A stretch of DNA of 64,000 nt from Sipunculus nudus (taxonomy: Eukaryota; Annelida; Sipuncula; Golfingiida; Sipunculidae): positions 48,713,297-48,777,296 of the forward strand of contig CM049321.1 of the NCBI GenBank assembly GCA_026874595.1. The letters run 5' to 3'. Both the position numbers and the translations under genes were made by a program. The notes below the pieces were generated by a model, which worked only from the letters and a program-made list of their open reading frames with translations, ran no database searches and was not told the origin of the DNA. This document shows, one piece after another, positions 57,390 to 64,000 of this stretch; within the stretch, counting starts at the first letter, position 1, and each line of letters starts with the position of its first letter.

Positions 57390-58090
57390 CCTAAAAATAT
57401 GCAATTGAAACAACACTGTGAACATAAAATATTATTGGACTGTAAATCTGCATACAGAGCCAACCGATCATGTGAAACAGCCCTGGTAAAAAATATGAAT
57501 GATAGACTTTGGGCGATGGAACACAAAAAAATAACTGCACTGATAACCATTGACCTTAGTGCAGCATTCGACCCAGTGGATCATACAGTGTTACTTGATG
57601 TTATAAGTTATCGGTTAGGGTATGTAATTCTGCACTAAACCGGTTCAGGACTTATCTCAGGCGAAGGAAATGTGTGTATACACACTCACACACACACACA
57701 CACATATATGTATACATGTAGGTATTGAATATTCTAAGAAATACGACCTCACATTTTCTGCCCCAAAAGGTTCCTGTGCCGTTCCTTTCATTTTTCTGAC
57801 ATATACCAGTACACTAAAGGAAATTATTCCATAATCTGTCGATTAATATGGCTTTGCTGACGCCCATGTGTTGGAGAATGAGTTCGTTGCCGAGTACTAT
57901 CAAGCCGTGCTAAAAGCGTCAGGATTTAGGGTGTACCCTTCAGCATGTGACCAGCAGAATGATGCATGCATGGCAAATAGATTAAAATCATATTTTACTT
58001 TGGAGGCATGTAAAATATTGATGTCAACAAGTGTATTATCACATTTTGATTATGCAAATGCAATCTTTAGTGAATTTCCAGAGTGAATGA
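57390..58090 (+). mobile_element. LINE reverse transcriptase relic with internal deletion
   Basis: 57,435-57,605 codes SAYRANRSCETALVKNMNDR and ITALITIDLSAAFDPVDHTV with LLDVI, the start of a CR1/Rex-type reverse transcriptase domain (usual form S-AYR-HST-TALL, LDLSAAFDTVDH). 57,995-58,086 codes LEACKILMSTSVLSHFDYAN and AIFSEFP, the C-terminal stretch (SRLDYCNSLL-G-P). The catalytic YADD part is missing and a (CA)n tract at 57,677-57,704 lies between. Dead fragment. Confidence 0.7.
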
Positions 58091-58613
58091 TTCACAAATT
58101 ACAAGTTCACTTAAAGTCTTTAGACATTTATTTAGTCTTATATGATATTTGAGTATTTTCAAGTGCACTTTTGTATTGTCATACGAACATTTAACTACCT
58201 GTTTAAGATAATGTTTTCGGGGATAGATAAACTTTTTATCCCATTTTATTTTTTTTTCAGCGATTATATTGTAAAGAGCAATGAAGACTAATATGTGTTG
58301 GGAGTTAGCGCTGTTAAAATATATACATTTACATTGACGTTATTGAAATAATGCTACATGGAAAAACGTGACATGGGTGGGTACATTAATGTGACAGGTC
58401 GAGGCGAGCCACAGATCCAAACACGCCTTGTCCACTGTCAAGCATGGTTAATTATTGCCTGCGACTCAAGGGCAGGTCATGGAGCCATATGGTCCCGCCC
58501 TTAACTATACAAAACATTATTTTCCTGTTGACAGTTTATTGCTTTAGACAGTTTATTGCTTTAGGTTTTAATATGCCGCAAAATCAAGAATACAATACTC
58601 ACTAACAGAGACC

Positions 58614-58615
<2 letters not shown>

Positions 58616-58669
<54 letters not shown>

Positions 58670-58692
58670 TCATCATCATCATCATCATCATC
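58616..58692. repeat. (TA)n(CAT)n compound microsatellite
   Basis: About 52 bp of TA followed by eight CAT units; absent from duplicate P. Confidence 0.93.
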
Positions 58693-58824
58693 AGACAGTC
58701 CTGTTAGCATGTAAGATTTTGTTGCTGTTGGTCCGATTTTTCATGCTTTATAACTATAATAACTTTAATACTTAAGTAAGTACATGTATATACATCTTAG
58801 AATTCCATTCCGTTTTCAAGCTAC

Positions 58825-59035
58825 ATGTCAGGGCAGAATCTTCCTCTCATTTTATATCTTGTGTTAACCAGGCCTGGAGACTACTGCACCTGCTGGTCCT
58901 GGGTGTGTAATCGTCCCCATTGCTGATTCACACCACCGAGGAATCCCCGAAAAGAAATGAAACACCGCCATGGGACAGAGTCGTCCTATGCGCCCTGCAG
59001 AGCGCTCAACCTGGGTGGAGCTGAAAAATTTCGTG
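58825..59035 (-). mobile_element. SINE-like repeat, copy 4 (in Q)
   Basis: Homologue of 53,140-53,345 by segmental duplication. Reads GGTTGAGCGCTCTGCAGGGC and AGGCCTGGTTAACACAAGAT on the minus strand. Confidence 0.55.
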
Positions 59036-60685
59036 CCCTGTAATATTTATTTTATTTATTCATTTATGTCAATATGTTTATACAGGTTAGCCTGTTCAGT
59101 AATATAGTCTGTTCTTCCACAGGGCCCTGTAACCTTAAAACATGATGTTATAATTCCTGGTACAAAGATTATAAAATACACAGTATGCCTACGTAACACA
59201 ATATTATATCATCAAAGATACATATACATATATATTATATACAGGACAAATAAGTCAGTCATGATATGCTACAATACTTTAAACGCTACAATAGGTATAA
59301 TTCACTTTATGCGTTAACAACATAGTCGTATATAAAATAACGTAATAAATTCAATGGGTAATGTATGTAAGAAAACGAGTAAAACGCACTATAATCATAA
59401 AACCTAGTTTAGACGCGGTTATAATAGAATCCAAACAATAAAGACAGGTATTGACAATGCATATTAGGAAATAACAGTGTTGTTAGGTTGTCATACTAAG
59501 ACCTTAAAAGAAACGCTTTGGTCTTTTGTTTAAAAGTATTTAAAAATTTTATAGATCTAATCTCGTATGGTAAGGTATTCCATACCGAAGGGCCTCTGCA
59601 TTAAAAGCTATTTTTGAAGAATTCATTTTTCGGTTTGGGCAATAACAGAAGGCCACTTTCAGCGGATCTGGTAGAATGATTATTCCTATCACTGACCCAT
59701 GTGAACTGTTTTGGATTATAGATATTCATTTGATTTACATATTTATGCATGAGGATACAAATGAAATACTCACAAGGTTTAGAGACTGTTAGCCATTGTA
59801 GCTGTTGTATCAGAGTGGCTCTTGGGATTTCATAATCATAGCAGCTAGTAACAATACGTGCAGCACGATTTTAATTTTTTTGCAGTTTTCTGTGGCGAAT
59901 TGAGGATTTCGTTGTGCCCCATACACTTATATGTCGATATGTGGCTAGATCATGGTATTATAGACTGTTATTAATGTACTTATGGATAGTACTTTACTAA
60001 GGCGGTGTATCAGAGCTTAGTATTATGACAACTTTTTACATATGGTACTTTCATGTGAGAACCATGATAAATTAGCATCAATAGTTACACCTAATAGTTT
60101 GATTTCTGTCGATTCTCTGAACTGTATGTCATTAGAAGTGATACAAAGGTCATTGTTATTTACACAATCTTTTATTGTACCAAGAAGCGTAACTGTAGAT
60201 TTGTTAATATTTATGGTTAACTTATTAGCATCGAACCAGCTGCAAGCAGCGTTTACGGCTAGTTACAAGGTTTGCTGCACCAAGGGTATGGTAAAACCAT
60301 GACAATATATGGTGGTATCGTCAGCATAGGCGATGCATTTTGCAGGTCTCAGGCGATGGAAGAGGTCATGGATATATAAAGGAAAGAGAACAGGACCATA
60401 AACAGTACCTTGGGGCACTCCTATATTAACCGTGTGTACCCTAGAAGTTTTGCCATTACAATGTACTCTTTGGTGACGATATTTTAAATAAGCACTAAAC
60501 TAGGTTATGGTCTTCATAGTTAAGCCTAGCAAGCCTAGCTTATAGATGTGTATAGGATGATTTATTGTGTCAACACCTTTGGTTAGATCGAGATAGCAAG
60601 CAGTGGTGATATCTTCTCTGTCTATATAAGAGTACTTAAAGTTGATTTGTTGGGCATGCTATATGTCTTTATAATCATCAAAAGT
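59036..60685 (-). mobile_element. LINE (CR1/Jockey-like) inserted into Q
   Basis: On the minus strand the reverse transcriptase core is legible: CYLDLTKGVDTINHPIHIYK, GVPQGTVYGPVLFPLYIHDL, CIAYADDTTIYCHG, KLLGVTIDANLSW, then WNTLPYEIRSIKFLNTFKQK near the C-terminus. The 3' end is ATAAATGAATAAATAAAATA at about 59,040-59,065. Several stops and frame changes break it, and the endonuclease is absent (5'-truncated). Duplicate P has no LINE at the matching place (about 53,355), so it entered after the duplication or was lost from P. Confidence 0.8.
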
Positions 60686-62594
60686 GTTCATTCCATGTGA
60701 ATTTCATGATGAAAATTTGAAACATACACAATTTTGAAGCCATAACCATGTAAATTTAAAGAACCATGTTGCAATCATTTCTCTTATCTGCTGATTCATG
60801 TTAAACATAAGGTCATGGTCAGGGTTTATAATATTTCTTTTTCAGATTTAGTTCCCATTCTATACGATTTTTATAAAGAAGGCATCATTTTAAACTGATT
60901 ATCATGTCAGTTTATGAAAACATATTGCCCATTTCCCTGCAGTTTCAAGGTCTATAAAAAAGGTCAAGCTTATGGCTTTTAGCGTTTTTTTTTACAAAGA
61001 CTACGTTTCCCTGGTCAGTAGTATTTTTTTGTGTAAACTTTTCTAAGGTCCATGTCATAATACATGATCAAGGTTACTAAAGGTCAATGCAATGAGCTGA
61101 TAGTTCAGGGTCAACCATCAGCTTATACTTACCTGGAAGACAGGAAGCTGCATGTCAATGGTCAAGTCTTGGGAATTGTAAACATGTATTGCCATTTTCT
61201 CTCAAGAAGTTTAATGTCAAATATCCCTTTAGTGCAAAATGTAAGACTATTTAACAGTTTTCATTATTTATCCTGTTAAAAACAGTATACATATGTATAT
61301 AATAAAATCAATTAAACAACTCTTATAGATGATTAATTATTTGTAATTAGACATGCACCTCACATAATATTATTAATGAGAATAAAATATAATTAAATAT
61401 CATCATAAATATTTTCATCAACGTTTTCATCCTCTGTCCTAAATAGAATGTTCATCGTAACATTTTCATAATTTTCCACATCTGTCCCACAGATATAACT
61501 GTATAAACTGTGTAAAGATGGAATTTTTAGAACAAGCACAATTTTTTTACGAGATGAAGGACTCTCTCTAAGGCTAAAACGGTCAGGTTCTTTGGCTTTG
61601 GTACATAACCATATATGCGGCGGACATGAAATGTCTCAAACAAGCTACCAAGTACAAAAAAGCATAGTAAATTGTAAAGCATCCATGTGTTCGGTCTTAA
61701 TCCATCATTTAAGTATTGAGAAAAAGAGGTTTTTACATGGATTATTTCATGACATCACCTGAACACCGTGAGATTATTCCATCTGACATCAGAAAAAAAT
61801 CTGTTTGGTTCATTTTCTTTTGTTCATTTTTCTTTATTTTCCATAGTGTGTAAGGACTGGTCCAGGAATAAAGTTTACGTGTATATTATTTTGACTTTGT
61901 GATTCATGCATGCTAAATATTTGTTCAACAACTCAATAATATTGAAGCTTTCAGAGTGGCAAAATGTATGTTTTTGCTCACGTAATATTTGTCACGTTGA
62001 ATCACTGGTGTGTAAGGAAAATTCAATATCTGGTTTTCAATGTTACCAACAGGAAGACTTTTGAAAATTCTCCTGTCAAACCATAAATCTAGTGACCTTT
62101 TTTTAGAATAAAGGTTATATTTTTGTTTTGAATCGAAATCCTGACGTTACTTTTCACGAATCCCTGTCATGTAATCCTATTGTTTTCTATTTAGGTTTTC
62201 CGATGCATTGGCTTTTCCATTGTTAAATTTGACAAATAACTATTAAGTGATTACAGTTTTCTAGGAGACCATGTCATTATATAAGATCAGTCTAGTATGC
62301 AGAAGTCAAACAGTGCGCAAATCTTCAATCTAGCTGACCCTTTGGTTTGCTTGTATAAGGGTACCCAGGCAACAACTCAACAATAACAACATCCCATGTT
62401 GTTGAATTAAAATAACATCAATACAAATGGTTAATGAGTAAGAAGGGATTTTGATTTCCAATCTATGGTAATTTATTGGAGGATGATCCAAACTGAAACA
62501 TAGATAACATTATGACGTAATCATTAGCCATTTTAAATCAGTTTAAAATTGAATAAAATAAAAGAAAAGTAAATGAAAATGATATTATAATTAT

Positions 62595-62951
62595 TACAGA
62601 AGAACCTCGAATTATTGTATATTTCTTCCCCGTAAAGAGGTTTTTCCTAAAATTAAATTGAGAAACCGAAATTTATCTCTTTTACCGAAAGGTAGAAATA
62701 CGACAATCGTATAATGTTTTTTTCCCCCAAATTACCGAATTAACCTGACTGTGAGGACTACTCGTGGAGTAGCTTTCACTCGCGTGTGAAAACAAACAAA
62801 TGACCCGATCAGCGCATCAGCTATATGGGAACTTTGAAATGTTCACGCGTACCTATAGTAATAGTAGAAATAGTGTTCGTCGCAAATCTGAATCTCGCAT
62901 ATTCGAACAAATTCTATGTCAACTTTTTGGACATTCGAGGTTCTATTGTAG
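62595..62951. mobile_element. Pogo-like MITE in Q
   Basis: Ends CAGAAGAACCTCGAATT and TTCGAGGTTCTATTGTAG are inverted repeats. Homologue of 55,286-55,635. Confidence 0.55.
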
Positions 62952-63129
62952 TCATTTTATGAAGAAAGTTAATCATTGGATCATGGGGCAATTGGTAATT
63001 GTGAGTTTACCTTGCCTTAAATCCTAGGTTTCTTAGGTTGTCAATTAATGATCAATATAAACAAAACTTAAAACACGTTAATTCAAGTTTCAGATGTGAG
63101 TAAAATGATTTTGACCATGAGGACAGTTT

Positions 63130-63960
63130 ATCCCAAAGTAATAAGTACTACTAACCAAGGATAACCAGCGGAAGGGGTTATGCTACATTCATGTTATCGA
63201 AAGTATTCATTTCTTAAGTTTTGTCTCCTTTCCTCATGACATGCCCATGGAATTACATTCAACCCTAGAAAAATCAAGAGATATTAAATGACTTGACCTT
63301 GAACATGCCTTTACACCTTGAACCTAGGTGAAAACCAGAACAAGCCTTTTTAGATTGATATGGTTTCACATATAAACGGATGTACGTTGCATGTTTTCCT
63401 TGAAAAAATCCTCACGGAATGACAATTGACCTTTGAAAAAAAATCAAGAAAAATTAATGCCATGACCTCGACCTTGTTTGTTGACCTTGAACATAAAAAG
63501 AAATTACAGCAACATTGGTTTATAGATTGATAAGGTTATAAGCTTTAAAGTGGTGCATGATTTTTCTGCTTTTTTCAAGGAATTTTCAGGGAATGAAAAC
63601 TGAACAATGAAGAAAAAGTATGATAAACTAAAAGCCATTACCTTCACATAGATTGTTGACCTTTTAAATACAGATTAAATATGGCAACATTTGTTTTTAT
63701 GTTGAAAAAGGTATAAGCTTTAAAAATGTACCTTTATGTTGCGAATTATTTTCTTGAAAATTCTTGAAAGCCATGACCTTGACTGCATGAGATTGCTGAC
63801 CAGGAACCAAGAAAAAGGCAACATTTATTTTTAGATTTGATGAAGTTTTAAGCTTCATAATGCTGTGTTACCAGCATTCTTCATGAAAATCCCACTGGAG
63901 TTTATAATTTAACAACTGACCCTCGACTGCTCCTTTTTAACGGAAATTTTAATGGATATT
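63130..63960 (+). repeat. Diverged ~170-190-bp tandem repeat with GACCTTGA motifs
   Basis: About four units, each with ATGACCTTGAC(C), TGTTGACC, GCAACATT(T), TTTTAGATTGAT(A/G)AGGTT and AAGCTTTAAA. Old non-coding array running to the end of the window. Confidence 0.65.
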
Positions 63961-64000
63961 TAAATATAAATTTTTAAGTTAGTTTACGAATATTTTTTAC

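Larger units (their letters stand above)
58355..63026. repeat. Segmental duplicate Q
   Basis: Partner of P (52,745-55,706) in the same orientation. It is longer because of a (TA)n(CAT)n expansion at 58,616-58,692 and a LINE at about 59,036-60,685. Outside those it stays collinear up to the CTTGCCTTAAATC border. No gene. Confidence 0.85.

Noticed and set aside
55487-63027. Conserved frame FGHSRFY...VNHWIMGQL in P and Q
   Set aside because: It overlaps the right inverted end of a pogo-like MITE and its flank; similarity follows from the segmental duplication, and the upstream parts shift frame.

Overview
The window is animal nuclear DNA, AT-rich, with small phased exons set in long introns and gene-poor DNA full of transposon remains and tandem repeats. 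C-type lectins, a secreted serine protease homologue, several LINE lineages, tRNA-derived SINEs, pogo/hAT-type elements and many long (TA)n tracts suggest a lophotrochozoan, most likely a bivalve mollusc. The organism is an inference; nothing here fixes the species.

Left part (1-17,500): a decayed tandem cluster of lectin genes on the minus strand. One copy (9,424-11,801, four exons) can be read in full as a 219-residue secreted protein with a PAN/apple-like region followed by a C-type lectin domain. A second copy (803-2,668) keeps all four exons, two with identical lengths, but has an in-frame stop, a lost splice acceptor and a lost cysteine. A third block (about 3,960-7,740) keeps only the flanks and the last bases of one lectin exon. 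Around them lie a LINE fragment (14,700-16,200), MITEs and microsatellites.

Middle (21,224-51,535): one large minus-strand gene of 11 coding exons over 30.2 kb. All ten introns have compatible phases and GT-AG ends, and the exons total exactly 1,290 nt (429 residues plus stop). The product is a signal peptide, two copies of a four-cysteine module each encoded by an exon pair, and a chymotrypsin-fold (S1) domain. The catalytic His is Thr, the catalytic Ser is Leu, and the activation site reads ISGG without a basic residue before it. It is therefore predicted to be a secreted, glycosylated pseudoprotease. Its introns hold a 5'-truncated LINE with a target-site duplication, a 570-bp higher-order repeat, a 110-bp array, a hAT-like element with 8-bp target duplications and another element nested inside, and several MITE families.

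Right part (51,600-64,000): no host gene seen. A 54-bp minisatellite lies just upstream of the pseudoprotease gene. Two copies of a roughly 3-kb segment follow (52,745-55,706 and 58,355-63,026); the second was split by a minus-strand LINE. A further LINE relic lies between them, and a diverged tandem repeat closes the window.

The lectin and the pseudoprotease are both small-exon secreted proteins of kinds used in molluscan humoral or mucosal recognition. A shared role is only a guess from their families and position.
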